Shown piece by piece: positions 46,996 to 56,367 of a DNA stretch of 64,000 bases (positions are counted from its first letter, which is position 1; every line of letters begins with the position of its first letter). The stretch comes from Sphingobacterium pedocola (lineage in GTDB: Bacteria; Bacteroidota; Bacteroidia; Sphingobacteriales; Sphingobacteriaceae). The notes under the pieces were generated by a model. It saw only the letters and a program-made list of their open reading frames with translations. It was not told the DNA's origin and ran no database searches. Made by a program: the position numbers and the translations under genes. The stretch is taken from positions 434,854 through 498,853 of the forward strand of contig NZ_MU158690.1 in the NCBI RefSeq assembly GCF_015209965.1. The letters are read 5' to 3'.

Positions 46996-47153
46996 ACGTC
47001 ATTTCGACCAAAGGGAGAGCCGAGCTTGTGAGCTCGCCGTAGGCAAATCTATTTACGTATTAAGTTAAGAAAGACTGCCACGTCGTATTCCTCGTTCTGA
47101 CGAACAAGTAGTGACGTCATTGCGAGAAGGAAGAATGACGACGAAGCAATCTT
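46996..47153. repeat. Dispersed-repeat-like sequences (GTCATTTCGAC / GTCATTGCGAG types)
   Basis: The gap holds GTCATTTCGACCAAAGGGAG with a GAGCTTGTGAGCTC hairpin (47022-47035), then GTCATTGCGAGAAGG...AATGACGACGAAGCAATCTT. Both resemble extragenic repeats common in Bacteroidota. Not coding. Confidence 0.55.
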
Positions 47154-47163
47154 AAAACACCTA

Positions 47164-48009
47164 CTACTTAGCTGCCTCGCTCAGCACCTGATTGTTCAAT
47201 TTGATATATTCGCCGTTATTTGCTTTTTCGGCGATTGCAATTCCTTCTTTTGCAGCTTGGGTCGCACCAGCTTTATCGCCAGCTTTTAAAAGGATCCTAG
47301 CTTTCCAGTATTTAATGTAAGGTGCTTTATCATTTCCTTTGTCAGCTTCATTGATCCAAGCCACAGCTTTTTTTAGGTCAAGCCCGTTGCTAAAATAATA
47401 TTGAGCAGCCTGAAAATAAGGTTTTTTCTCTCCTTGCATAGCTTGTTCCAGCGAAGCTATGATTTCAGTGGATTGATCTACTTTAATGGTAAATTCAACT
47501 TGTGTGTTTTCCCAAGCCAGTATTACGTTAGTAGAGCTAGGCGTTACATCACCAAAATTAATTGTAAATGTTTCTACTTTTTGGGCTGTTTTGCGTGGCT
47601 TTACATTAAAACGCAAGAAATCTTCTTCTTGTTTATACTGATAAGCTCCCCATTGTTGTACATTTTTACTCAAAATGATCGTCCAATCGTTTTGATTAGG
47701 GATGGTAAATAGACCGTATGTGCCAGCAGGTACTTTATTGCCTTGAATGTTGACCTCTTCTTCAAAGGCAATGGTAGGGATATTGTTCGCTCCTGTGCGC
47801 CATACTTCGCCATAAGGTACTAACTCTCCAAATACAACGCGACCGTTGATATTTGGTCGTTGATAGGTTAAGGAAATCTTCTTGATTCCTACCCCCTGTG
47901 TGATAGTCTGTGTACTACTTGCGGGAGGTAATTTTACCTGTGCATCCGCAGTTTGTAGCATAAAAAATAGTGCTGAAGCAGCAAATATGCTCAATATTGT
48001 TTTGTTCAT
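47164..48009 (-). CDS. DUF2911 exported protein
   Basis: 281 residues with a signal peptide (IFAASALFFMLQTADAQ). The DUF2911 domain occupies about 25-175 (GVGIKKISLTYQRPNINGRVVFGELVPYGEVWRTGANN; AGTYGLFTIPNQNDWTIIL) and is followed by a helical, TPR-like tail (about 185-280). The family is widespread in Bacteroidota and has no established function. 11 bp after the DUF4091 gene on the same strand, so probably one transcript. Confidence 0.85.
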   Translation of the reverse strand: MNKTILSIFAASALFFMLQTADAQVKLPPASSTQTITQGVGIKKISLTYQRPNINGRVVFGELVPYGEVWRTGANNIPTIAFEEEVNIQGNKVPAGTYGLFTIPNQNDWTIILSKNVQQWGAYQYKQEEDFLRFNVKPRKTAQKVETFTINFGDVTPSSTNVILAWENTQVEFTIKVDQSTEIIASLEQAMQGEKKPYFQAAQYYFSNGLDLKKAVAWINEADKGNDKAPYIKYWKARILLKAGDKAGATQAAKEGIAIAEKANNGEYIKLNNQVLSEAAK

Positions 48010-48020
48010 TGTGTATAATT

Positions 48021-49742
48021 TTACAGTGAATTTAAGAAAGATTTTCCGGTTTTAACGTGTCCAGGTATTAATTCTTGTTTATTATCGTTGTTGTTAAAAG
48101 CCGATATGAGTTTGTTTAGTTTTTCGAGATCATCTTTTCTCTTTGTTTCACGCAGATAGGCGCGTATTATTTTAATTTTTTCGGCGTCTTGTATACCTTC
48201 CTTCAATCGTTCAAAGCGGATACTTGTCGTGTTATCGGGATATATTAAATAGGTGTCCCCGCCGAGCCAGGTTCCGTAGCGTGTGTCTTGATTGGGATTT
48301 GCGTTCCAGCAATCGTATGCCCATCTTAAATATCCGTCAAAACCCCTTTCAACCGAGTTCCAAGCCAACCAAACCGATTCACTATATCCTGAGCTCGTAA
48401 AGGTATTTGGAAATATTTCGGAACAGCAGGTATAAGCTGTGGTATTGTATCCAAGGGATTTCCGTTTTGCCAGAATATCCGTGGGCATATTCTCATTTAG
48501 TGTAATACAATAATCGACTAGTTCAAGTGCTAATTCCTCGTGGTAGGTTCCTGCTAACGAAATTTTAAAGTCAGGATCGGCTTTTTTTATGATGTTAATT
48601 GCAGCTAGCATATCCTTCATAGGACGTTCGTCCATTGCAATGGTGGTCTTTCCAAACCAACCTCTTTGTTTTAAATGTGTAGCAAAATTCACCAAAAAAG
48701 GTAACCAATGGTTTTCGTAAGCCTTTTCTCCGGGTTTGGCCTTGAGCACTTCCATTTTATTTGTTGACTCATCAAAATAGTAAAATGAAAGATTCCATGG
48801 AATCATGCTGTAACAATTGACGAATTTATCAATCCCCTGATCTTGCATGAATTCGACCCATTTATCGAATACGGAATAATCAAATTTCCAAGACCCATCT
48901 GTTGTCTTTACCCATTTTATCATGGCATCATATTTATCATAGGTTTGACCATTCCAAGGATCGTAAATCAATGTTGCGGTAATTGATTTTTGTCCTGCAT
49001 CTGCTAACAACTGAGTATGAGGTGTTAATTTATCAAAATGTGCTTTTGAGAAGGGCTCTAACTCATGGTGTCGCGCTACAGAATAGGGGTTTTGCCACAG
49101 GTCTAGGTGATAAGACCAGTCGTTGGCATCGGGGAGCGTATGATTGCTCACCTGTACGGAATAGTCTAAACCTATTTCCTTGTTACCGGTATTGACATAT
49201 ACTTTTCCTTTGTAAAAACCGGCTGGTGTATTCTTTGGAATCGCAATACTTAACCAAATTGGACGGGTTTCTTTTCTTTGATAAGCGAAGCTTTGACTAT
49301 TGTCAATCCGATCTGCTACCAATATGGAATCCAGTGTGATGTTGATCCCACATCCATTCTTTAGATCTCCCGGCAAATCCGATAATACGTATGTGATGGG
49401 ATTAATTTTAATGTGATCAGCAGAAATTGTAGCCTGAGCGGAATGCAGTGCCGAAGCGGAAAGTTTGATGTTCTTGAAATCCGCTGTACTCCAAAAGGCG
49501 AGCTGTGTGTGGATAGTCTCGTTTTTCCAACCTTTTGCATGCCATGTTGGGACTTGTTGTTCTGGAGTGGGAGGGGTAGTTTTGGATAAACTGAATTCTG
49601 TATCGATAAAGGAGAAATTTGCAGGTTTTTTAACGATATCCCACACTTGGGGATCTGCTGGTTTTGGATCTTTAGATTCGACAAATTGTGCCGTTGCGAT
49701 TGAGCTGATAAATAGTAATATAAGGACTAAATGAACTTTCAT
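48021..49742 (-). CDS. DUF4091 glycoside-hydrolase-like exported protein
   Basis: 573 residues, signal peptide (VLILLFISSIATAQ). N-terminal beta-sandwich (about 45-200), then a TIM-barrel region (about 210-480: TLIYDPWNGQTYDKY, KTTIAMDERPMKDMLAAI with candidate acidic residues), and a C-terminal DUF4091 domain (about 485-570: GDTYLIYPDNTTSIRFERLKEGIQDAEKIKIIR). Family members appear in glycan loci and are considered hydrolases, mostly uncharacterised. First gene of a two-gene unit with DUF2911. Confidence 0.8.
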   Translation of the reverse strand: MKVHLVLILLFISSIATAQFVESKDPKPADPQVWDIVKKPANFSFIDTEFSLSKTTPPTPEQQVPTWHAKGWKNETIHTQLAFWSTADFKNIKLSASALHSAQATISADHIKINPITYVLSDLPGDLKNGCGINITLDSILVADRIDNSQSFAYQRKETRPIWLSIAIPKNTPAGFYKGKVYVNTGNKEIGLDYSVQVSNHTLPDANDWSYHLDLWQNPYSVARHHELEPFSKAHFDKLTPHTQLLADAGQKSITATLIYDPWNGQTYDKYDAMIKWVKTTDGSWKFDYSVFDKWVEFMQDQGIDKFVNCYSMIPWNLSFYYFDESTNKMEVLKAKPGEKAYENHWLPFLVNFATHLKQRGWFGKTTIAMDERPMKDMLAAINIIKKADPDFKISLAGTYHEELALELVDYCITLNENMPTDILAKRKSLGYNTTAYTCCSEIFPNTFTSSGYSESVWLAWNSVERGFDGYLRWAYDCWNANPNQDTRYGTWLGGDTYLIYPDNTTSIRFERLKEGIQDAEKIKIIRAYLRETKRKDDLEKLNKLISAFNNNDNKQELIPGHVKTGKSFLNSL

Positions 49743-49874
49743 GATTCAATTTATTAGTTATATTTTTTACCGACGTTTATGTGATCGTACCGAAAGCTGC
49801 CTGCGGAAGGCTGTCCATGCTGGACACATATCTTTGGTTATCGTCGATTTTTCGGACATTGTCTTAAGAGAATT

Positions 49875-49946
49875 GCCATCCTGAACGAAGTGAAGGATCT
49901 GTTAACAAATATAGTTTTAAGATCCTTCGACAGGCCTCAGGATGAC
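49875..49946. repeat. REP-like imperfect inverted repeat (CATCCTGAACGAAGTGAAGGATCT type)
   Basis: Left arm at 49875-49900 and right arm at 49919-49946 (AGATCCTTCGACAGGCCTCAGGATGAC-type) pair with small bulges around an 18-base AT-rich loop. This matches a well-known class of extragenic repeats. It could end or stabilise the sugar transporter region transcripts. Confidence 0.6.
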
Positions 49947-50032
49947 AAAAAAAGCTTAGGCTATTGTTTTTTACTGCTTCCATATAATTATTTTACATGG
50001 GGGTCAGTCGATATCATGTATAGCCGATTTGA

Positions 50033-51328
50033 TTAGGCTTTTTTCTGTCCAACTTTATGTCCTGCTGTTGCGAAATACAAAATATATAAATATGCAGGAA
50101 CCATAGCATATAAAAATGCATGTTGAAAATCGATGCCCAAGTTGTCTTTTAAATAACCGTATATCAAAGGCCAGATGGCCCCACCCGCTATACCCATAAT
50201 CATTATGGCCGATCCTGTTTTTGTGAACCTTCCCAATCCCTTAATTCCTAATGGGAAAATAGCAGGCCACATCAACGAATTAGCTACCCCCAATAAAGCG
50301 ACGAAAATAAAGGAAGTGGTTCCTGTAGTGAATACGGATATTAATGTAAATAATATACCTACTAAGGTACAGATACGTAAAGCCATTTGCTGAGTAACAA
50401 ATCTTGGAATGGCGATAATTCCAATAGCATACCCCACTAGCATACATACGAGTGTAAAGGCTGTAGCATAGGTTACAAAGAAGTTATGCACGTTCAACTC
50501 TCGTCCGTATACACCAATAATATCACCTGCCATTACTTCTACTGCCACACAAAAAAAGATAGCAAATGCACCTAAAAATAAGTGTGGAAACTGTGTTACA
50601 CTTGTTTTTTGAGAGGAATGAATCACTGTATCGTCCTGTGATATTTCTTCCTCTGCATCTACGTCCACCTCTGGCAGGTAGGTGAATTTAATGAAAATAG
50701 CAAATAATACGAAAATAATAGCTAATGCGATGTACGGTGTATGTACACGTTGTAATAAGTCATCTAGAATAATATTTTGAGCAACCAAATCTGTTGTCGC
50801 ATTCAGTTTTTCGGTTACTTTTTCCGCATCTTTTAGGAATAGAGATCCAAATATGATCGGTACGATGATACCGGCTGTTTTGTTGAAAACGCCAGCGATT
50901 GAAATACGCTGTGCGGCGCTATCAATGGGGCCAATAATACTTAAATAGGGGTTTACCGCCGTTTGCAATAAAGCCATCCCCGATCCTTGAATAAAAATAC
51001 CTGTTAAAAACAAGCCGTAACTTCTTTGATCAGCAGCAGGGATAAAAATCAACGAGCCTAGACCTAAAATGATTAAACTAACTACAAGTCCGTTTTTAAA
51101 TCCGATCTTTTTGAGTATCCAAGAACTTGGAAGCGCTAAGAAAAAGTAGGCTATATAGGAGGCGAAGGTCACAAAAAAAGCTTGAAGATCAGTTTCTAGA
51201 TTACAAGCAATCTTTAAAAATGGAATTAACGTGCCATTGGCCCACGTAATAAATCCTAAAATAAAAAATAATGCGCAACAAATTGCCATGGGGCGGAATG
51301 CGGTTTTTCCAGTGTTGATCGAACTCAT
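50033..51328 (-). CDS. FucP-type sugar:H+ symporter (MFS)
   Basis: 431 residues with about 12 transmembrane helices. The FGHS/FucP family marker is at the N-terminus (FFILGFITWANGTLIPFLKIACNLE) with SYIAYFFLALPSSWILKKIGFKNG near 55, IQGSGMALLQTAVNPYLSIIGP near 115 and AQRISIAGVFNKTAG near 140. Imports glucose, galactose, fucose or similar monosaccharides across the inner membrane. Stands alone between repeats; substrate not deducible. It could import monosaccharides released by the nearby glycan loci. Confidence 0.92.
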   Translation of the reverse strand: MSSINTGKTAFRPMAICCALFFILGFITWANGTLIPFLKIACNLETDLQAFFVTFASYIAYFFLALPSSWILKKIGFKNGLVVSLIILGLGSLIFIPAADQRSYGLFLTGIFIQGSGMALLQTAVNPYLSIIGPIDSAAQRISIAGVFNKTAGIIVPIIFGSLFLKDAEKVTEKLNATTDLVAQNIILDDLLQRVHTPYIALAIIFVLFAIFIKFTYLPEVDVDAEEEISQDDTVIHSSQKTSVTQFPHLFLGAFAIFFCVAVEVMAGDIIGVYGRELNVHNFFVTYATAFTLVCMLVGYAIGIIAIPRFVTQQMALRICTLVGILFTLISVFTTGTTSFIFVALLGVANSLMWPAIFPLGIKGLGRFTKTGSAIMIMGIAGGAIWPLIYGYLKDNLGIDFQHAFLYAMVPAYLYILYFATAGHKVGQKKA

Positions 51329-51491
51329 CGTTTTGATTTATGTAAGTATTTTTTTCGAGGACACATAAGTAGGTCATAAGGTAATTAAGCTCACCCGGTC
51401 ATAGTATGTTTCCTACCACAAGACTAGTAAAATAAATTGAGAATAGAAATAGAATAAAGTAAACAATCGTTTGCATGCATTTGTAAAAAAT

Positions 51492-51520
51492 AGAGAGACT
51501 TCGATGGGCGAAGTCTCTCT
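51492..51520 (-). terminator. Rho-independent terminator of the kinase/DinB/thioesterase operon
   Basis: 12-bp perfect stem AGAGAGACTTCG / CGAAGTCTCTCT, five-base loop; on the minus strand it is followed by ATTTTTT. It lies about 83 bp past the thioesterase stop. Confidence 0.85.
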
Positions 51521-51602
51521 AAACCTAAACCGTATCATAAAACCAATGTATGGTATCTATATTAGTAGTACAATGTTGACTTAAAAATGTTTTTAAAAAT
51601 TA

Positions 51603-52025
51603 TTATTTTTTTTCTACAATCGCTACCGTAAGTCTGGATATACATAACAATGCGTTTTGATCATTATGTATTTTAATATCCCACACGTGTGTAGATTTTC
51701 CAATATGAACTGCCGTACAAGTTGCTGTTACTAACCCCGCTATTCCTGATTTTACATGGTTGGCATTTACCTCCAACCCTACGGCTACATGTTTTGTGGT
51801 GTCGATGATAAGACTGGATGCTACACTTCCAATCGATTCGGCTAAGACTACTGAAGCTCCGCCATGAAGGATCCCGAAAGGTTGTTTTACCTTATCTGTA
51901 ATCGGCATGGTGGCGATAATGGCATTATCTAAAATAGCCGTTGCTTTAATTTCAAGCAGCTGGGTCATGTATTTATCAAAAATACGGTTAACTTCCTTCA
52001 GAGAATAATTTTTAAGCCAGATCAT
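51603..52025 (-). CDS. PaaI-family hotdog thioesterase
   Basis: 140 residues. Hotdog fold with the PaaI/COG2050 motif QPFGILHGGASVVLAESIGS near 58-77 (HGG plus the catalytic acidic residue), followed by HVAVGLEVNANHVKSG near 88. Hydrolyses aryl- or acyl-CoA thioesters in the cytosol. Its start overlaps the end of the DinB gene by 14 bp, giving translational coupling in a three-gene operon. Confidence 0.9.
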   Translation of the reverse strand: MIWLKNYSLKEVNRIFDKYMTQLLEIKATAILDNAIIATMPITDKVKQPFGILHGGASVVLAESIGSVASSLIIDTTKHVAVGLEVNANHVKSGIAGLVTATCTAVHIGKSTHVWDIKIHNDQNALLCISRLTVAIVEKK

Positions 52026-52539
52026 TTGATTTTTTTAAATAGCGTTCTTGAAGAATAATACGATGATGATTCAAGTGGCCTGCGATGACGTAGATAAATG
52101 CGCGTACGCTAATTAAGCGGTCTGATGCCATCCCTTTACGGTTAAGTTCCGTTTCGTTCAACGTGTTAAAGAAAGTCAAATTTGCTTTTCTCAAATGGAT
52201 AAATTCCTCAATAATACTATCAAACGAACGCTCGTTATGACGACCGTTTGCTACAAATTCATCTTGTTCGAAAGCTGCCAAAGCAGTCATGTCATTTCGT
52301 GCAAACCGCAATGCTCTATAAGCCATTACGCGCTCGGTGTCCAATATATGACATAATACTTCTTTCACCGTCCATTTGTCTTCTGCATAGGTATATTTTC
52401 CCATTGCTTCGGGTATACTGCGAATAAATTCAGGAAAAGATTCAATCTGAAGGACAAGTTCTTCCTTTATATCGCCAACTATGGTTTCGATATAATCACT
52501 ATATATAGCTGGATATTCGTCAGACTTGAGTTGGTTCAT
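52012..52539 (-). CDS. DinB/YfiT-like metal-binding protein
   Basis: 175 residues, four-helix DinB fold. Likely metal ligands: His in LCHILDTERVMAYRAL near 62, and the pair in GHLNHHRIILQERYL near 155. WTVKEVLCHILD is typical of DinB_2/YfiT. Members include thiol transferases and putative hydrolases. Overlaps the kinase gene by 20 bp and the thioesterase gene by 14 bp. Confidence 0.88.
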   Translation of the reverse strand: MNQLKSDEYPAIYSDYIETIVGDIKEELVLQIESFPEFIRSIPEAMGKYTYAEDKWTVKEVLCHILDTERVMAYRALRFARNDMTALAAFEQDEFVANGRHNERSFDSIIEEFIHLRKANLTFFNTLNETELNRKGMASDRLISVRAFIYVIAGHLNHHRIILQERYLKKSNDLA

Positions 52540-53743
52540 AGCGTAAGTTGCTTTTTAATATTATTCTAAATGTAGTACCTCTACCGATTTCGGATTCCTT
52601 CACAAAGATGTGTCCTTTGTGGTAGCTTACCATCCGTTTGGTAAGACTTAAGCCAAGACCCCATCCTCGTTTGCGTGTGGTAAATCCTGGTTGAAAGATG
52701 TTTTCAAAATTTGTACGAGCAATTCCCTTGCCATTATCGCTAATGTCTATAAAAATTTCCTCTTTTGCAATATTTTCTGAAATGGTTACGGTAATTTTCC
52801 CTTCGATTTCGATTGCGTTGACGGCATTTTTAAGTAAATTCTCGATGATCCAATCAAATAATTGGATATTTAGCATGGCTTCTACATGTTTATCACCTTC
52901 AATAACAAATGTAATCTTGTCGCTTGTGCGGATACGAAAGTAGTTGATGTAGTCGTTGACGACACGGTATACGTTATGATTGGTGAGAGATGGGGTGGAG
53001 CCAATTTTAGAAAATCGATCGGCTACTACTTCCAGTCGCTGGACATCACGTTCCATTTCATTGAGGACACTATCATCCTCGGCTTCATATTTTATACGGA
53101 TTAGTTCTAACCACCCCATCAAGGAAGAAATAGGGGTGCCTAATTGATGAGCAGCTTCTTTCGCCATACCTACCCAGACGAGATTTTGTTCGGATCTTTT
53201 AATAGAGTTGAAGACGGTATAGGCGATAATAAGAAATATGGCGATAAGCGATATCTGTACATAAGGATACACACGGAGTTGTCGCAGCGCATCCGAATCG
53301 TGATAATAGACGTACCACTTCTCTCCCGTATCCAGATCAATGACGATAGGAGAATGCATTCTTTTCATTCCATTTAGCTGTTTTTCAAAATAAGATGGGT
53401 CGTATGCTAGTTGTGCTTGGATGGTGTCTTCCGTTCGAATATTCGTTTTGGTTGAATCCAGATCCCGCCAAAAAATAATATTTCCTTTTTGATCTGTAAT
53501 GATGGCAGGTAAGGTGAGACTATCTCTTACGGCATAGATGAAACTGATAAATTGATCATCTACATCCGGCATAGTCACGATGCTCCTTGTGCTCATAGCC
53601 CATACCTCGGCTTTTGTGCGCTCTGATTTGGATAAGCTTTTCACGAGGTAGTTTGTGTAGACAAGAGACGCAACCCCTATTATCACAGCGGATAATAAAA
53701 GTAAGAATTTCCAAAGTTGTTTATTGTACGTATATGGATTCAT
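52520..53743 (-). CDS. Membrane sensor histidine kinase
   Basis: 407 residues. Two transmembrane helices (about 12-33 and 163-185) enclose a roughly 130-residue periplasmic sensor. The dimerisation helix has the phosphoacceptor in AKEAAHQLGTPISSLMGWLEL (His at about 199), and the ATPase lobe has N-box LLKNAVNAI near 295, G1 DISDNGKGIAR near 330 and G2 KRGWGLGLSLTKRM near 360. All key motifs are intact. No response regulator is adjacent; the next genes are DinB and thioesterase, overlapping. Input signal and partner regulator are unknown. Confidence 0.93.
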   Translation of the reverse strand: MNPYTYNKQLWKFLLLLSAVIIGVASLVYTNYLVKSLSKSERTKAEVWAMSTRSIVTMPDVDDQFISFIYAVRDSLTLPAIITDQKGNIIFWRDLDSTKTNIRTEDTIQAQLAYDPSYFEKQLNGMKRMHSPIVIDLDTGEKWYVYYHDSDALRQLRVYPYVQISLIAIFLIIAYTVFNSIKRSEQNLVWVGMAKEAAHQLGTPISSLMGWLELIRIKYEAEDDSVLNEMERDVQRLEVVADRFSKIGSTPSLTNHNVYRVVNDYINYFRIRTSDKITFVIEGDKHVEAMLNIQLFDWIIENLLKNAVNAIEIEGKITVTISENIAKEEIFIDISDNGKGIARTNFENIFQPGFTTRKRGWGLGLSLTKRMVSYHKGHIFVKESEIGRGTTFRIILKSNLRYEPTQV

Positions 53744-53831
53744 GATGTATATCGTATCGCAAAATAAAAATTTTATCCCATAGAAACGATTCTATTATAG
53801 CGATTATTAAAGTAAATCCCCTAGAAATATG

Positions 53832-53839
53832 TAATTTTG
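53832..53839 (+). promoter_or_regulatory. TAATTTTG -7 box, four bases before gltX ATG
   Basis: A TAnnTTTG match ends at 53839, with the ATG at 53844, so initiation would fall on or near the start codon. No clear -33 TTG at the usual distance. Suggests a leaderless gltX message. Confidence 0.45.
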
Positions 53840-53843
53840 CTGT

Positions 53844-55367
53844 ATGAGTTCACAAAAGAAAGTTAGGGTGCGTTTTGCACCTAGCCCTACGGGGGGATTG
53901 CATTTAGGAGGAGTACGAACAGCTTTGTTCAATTATCTATTTGCTCGTCATCACAAAGGTGAATTTATTTTACGTATTGAAGATACCGATCAGACACGTT
54001 TTGTGCCTGGTGCAGAAGAATATATTACAGAATGCCTTGCTTGGTGTGGTATCGAACCAGATGAAAGCCCAAATAAACCCGGATCCTTTGGGCCTTACAG
54101 ACAAAGCGAAAGGAAACCTTCTTACCGTCAATATGCGGAACAATTGATAAGAGATGGGTATGCGTACTATGCATTTGACACAGCAGAAGAATTGGAAGAA
54201 CAACGGAAGACTCATCCGAATTTCAGATATAGTCACGAAAATAGAGCGGAACTACGAAATTCATTAAGCCTTTCAGACGAAGAAGTTAAGAAGTTGCTTG
54301 AAGAGGGAGTTCCGTATACGATACGTATTAAAATGCCTGAAAATGAAGTGCTATCTTTTGAAGATATGATTCGTGGACGCGTCTCTTTTGAAACAAAACT
54401 AGTTGACGACAAAGTGCTGTTAAAAGCAGATGGGATGCCCACGTATCACTTGGCTGTAGTAGTTGACGATAAGGCCATGGAGATATCCCATATCTTTCGA
54501 GGCGAGGAATGGTTACCATCTGCTCCTGTACACATTCTGTTGTGGGAATATCTGGGATGGCAACGGGAAATGCCACAGTGGGCGCATTTACCCTTGATCT
54601 TAAAACCTGACGGGAATGGTAAGTTGAGCAAACGCGATGGTGATCGATTAGGTTTTCCGGTATATGCAATGAATTGGGCAGATGCTAAATCGGGAGGGAC
54701 GACTCAGGGATTTCGAGAGCTTGGTTTCTTGCCTGAAGCTTTTCTTAATATGCTTGCGCTATTGGGCTGGAACGATGGAACAGAGCAGGAAATCTTTACC
54801 AAAGACGAATTGATTGAAAAATTTTCAGTAGAACGTATCAGTAAGAGCGGTGCCAAATTTGATTTCGAAAAAGCAAAATGGTTCAACCACGAATGGATTA
54901 AACAAACCGATAATATTGCGCTAATTGTGCAAATGCGGAATATATTGGTTGAACATGGGATAGAAAAAGTAGATCCGATCTTTTTAGACGGGGTGCTGTC
55001 TGCTGTTAAAGAGCGTATGACATATATTTCGGACTTTTGGACGCAGACATCATTTTTCTTTCAGCGGCCTAATTCCTATGATGTGGAGGCGATTAAGCCG
55101 AAATGGAATGCGCAAAAAACCTCTTTTTTTGAAGAATTAGTGGTCGAGTTAATTGAGCTGCCTGTTTGGGAAGCATCGGCGTTAGATTTATTTTTTAAGG
55201 AAAAAGTCGCGTCATCTGGAATGAAAGTTGGTGAGTTAATGATGCCTTTTCGCATTATGCTCGTGGGTGGGAAATTTGGTCCGGATGTTTTTAAAATAGC
55301 AGAACTATTAGAAGAGAAGGAAGTCACTGAGCGCATCAAAAAAGCCTTGCCTCATTTTTCTGAATGA
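53844..55367 (+). CDS. gltX: Glutamyl-tRNA synthetase
   Basis: 507 residues. Class I signature: HIGH-like RFAPSPTGGLHLGGVRTALFNY near 10-28 and KMSKS-like LSKRDGD near 258. Also RIEDTDQTR near 48 and HIFRGEEWLPSAPVHILLW near 215. Charges tRNA-Glu in the cytosol. Discriminating or non-discriminating character cannot be read. Monocistronic, ended by a strong terminator at 55384-55423. Confidence 0.98.
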   Translation: MSSQKKVRVRFAPSPTGGLHLGGVRTALFNYLFARHHKGEFILRIEDTDQTRFVPGAEEYITECLAWCGIEPDESPNKPGSFGPYRQSERKPSYRQYAEQLIRDGYAYYAFDTAEELEEQRKTHPNFRYSHENRAELRNSLSLSDEEVKKLLEEGVPYTIRIKMPENEVLSFEDMIRGRVSFETKLVDDKVLLKADGMPTYHLAVVVDDKAMEISHIFRGEEWLPSAPVHILLWEYLGWQREMPQWAHLPLILKPDGNGKLSKRDGDRLGFPVYAMNWADAKSGGTTQGFRELGFLPEAFLNMLALLGWNDGTEQEIFTKDELIEKFSVERISKSGAKFDFEKAKWFNHEWIKQTDNIALIVQMRNILVEHGIEKVDPIFLDGVLSAVKERMTYISDFWTQTSFFFQRPNSYDVEAIKPKWNAQKTSFFEELVVELIELPVWEASALDLFFKEKVASSGMKVGELMMPFRIMLVGGKFGPDVFKIAELLEEKEVTERIKKALPHFSE

Positions 55368-55383
55368 TTTATCACCTGATAAA

Positions 55384-55423
55384 AAAAACGCTAAGAAATT
55401 CCTATTTCTTAACGTTTTTTTTT
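55384..55423 (+). terminator. Rho-independent terminator after gltX
   Basis: Stem AACGCTAAGAAAT / ATTTCTTAACGTT with a TCCT loop and one internal mismatch, A-run before, T-run after. Seventeen bases after the gltX stop. Confidence 0.88.
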
Positions 55424-55457
55424 ACTTTAGGTGCTTTAAAATACTTAAACCCCAATC

Positions 55458-56309
55458 ATGATAAAATCAACCTTTCTGAACCTATTGATCGTATGGTGTC
55501 TTGCCATCTCGACATCGTGCTCTTCCACTAAAAATCTTTCTCATGCAAATCCAGAGAAAAAACTAGGATGGAAATTAGGTTCGCAGGCCTACACATTCAG
55601 GCTATTTACGTTTGCTGAGGCTTTGGATAAAATTGATAGCTGCGACTTACGTTATGTAGAAGCTTTTCCAGGGCAAATAATTGGCGCGGGAAGTACCGAA
55701 CAAATGGGATACGGTCTTTCGGAATCAGGAAGAAAACTGGTAAAAGATCTTTTAAAGAAAAAGAATATTACCTTACACGCATTCGGGGTAGTTGGAGCTA
55801 AAAACGAAGAAGAATGGGAAAAAGTTTTTCAATTTGCTAAAGACATGGGCGTAAAAGTGCTAAATGTCGAACCTTCAGAGGGACATTTGGACGTTATTTC
55901 CAGGTTGTGTGATAAATACGATATTAAAGTAGCACTTCATAATCATCCCCAACCCTCAAAATATTGGACGCCGGATGTTGTACTTGCTGCATTGAAAGGT
56001 AGAAGCAATCGTATGGGAGCGGCAGCCGACGTTGGTCATTGGATGCGTTCGGGGTTAGACCCGGTAGCATGTTTGAAGCAGCTGGACGGTCGTGTTTTTC
56101 ATATACATTTTAAGGATTTGAATACTTTTGGGGACAAAAAGGCCCATGATGTGCATTGGGGGACAGGAAAATTGCCTCTCCGGGACATTGTTAATGAATT
56201 AAAACGTCAAAAGTTTTCGGGAATGCTTTCGGCAGAATATGAGTATAATTGGGAGAATAACAAAGATGATGTCAAACAAAGCGCAGCGAATTTACGAGCG
56301 ATACTGTAA
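55458..56309 (+). CDS. Sugar phosphate isomerase/epimerase-like lipoprotein
   Basis: 283 residues. Lipobox CLAISTSC near residue 21, so exported and lipid-anchored, unlike cytosolic isomerases. Then an AP-endonuclease-2-like TIM barrel (about 35-283): LGSQAYTFRLFTFAEALDKI, VLNVEPSEGHLDVI with a metal-ligand Glu near 139, VALHNHPQPSKYWTP with His ligands near 157, and GAADVGHWMRSGLDP near 195 with Asp and His, VFHIHFKDLN near 217. Secreted relatives in Bacteroidota act on 3-keto sugars or unknown substrates; a link to the GMC dehydrogenase is possible but speculative. Confidence 0.87.
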   Translation: MIKSTFLNLLIVWCLAISTSCSSTKNLSHANPEKKLGWKLGSQAYTFRLFTFAEALDKIDSCDLRYVEAFPGQIIGAGSTEQMGYGLSESGRKLVKDLLKKKNITLHAFGVVGAKNEEEWEKVFQFAKDMGVKVLNVEPSEGHLDVISRLCDKYDIKVALHNHPQPSKYWTPDVVLAALKGRSNRMGAAADVGHWMRSGLDPVACLKQLDGRVFHIHFKDLNTFGDKKAHDVHWGTGKLPLRDIVNELKRQKFSGMLSAEYEYNWENNKDDVKQSAANLRAIL

Positions 56310-56321
56310 ATAGCGTCAAAC

Positions 56322-56359
56322 TGACAACAAGCAGATGATTTATTATCTGCTTGTTGTCA
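56322..56359. terminator. 15-bp-stem bidirectional hairpin
   Basis: Perfect TGACAACAAGCAGAT / ATCTGCTTGTTGTCA with an eight-base loop, between the convergent isomerase-like lipoprotein and flavoprotein genes. Confidence 0.85.
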
Positions 56360-56367
56360 TGTATTAC

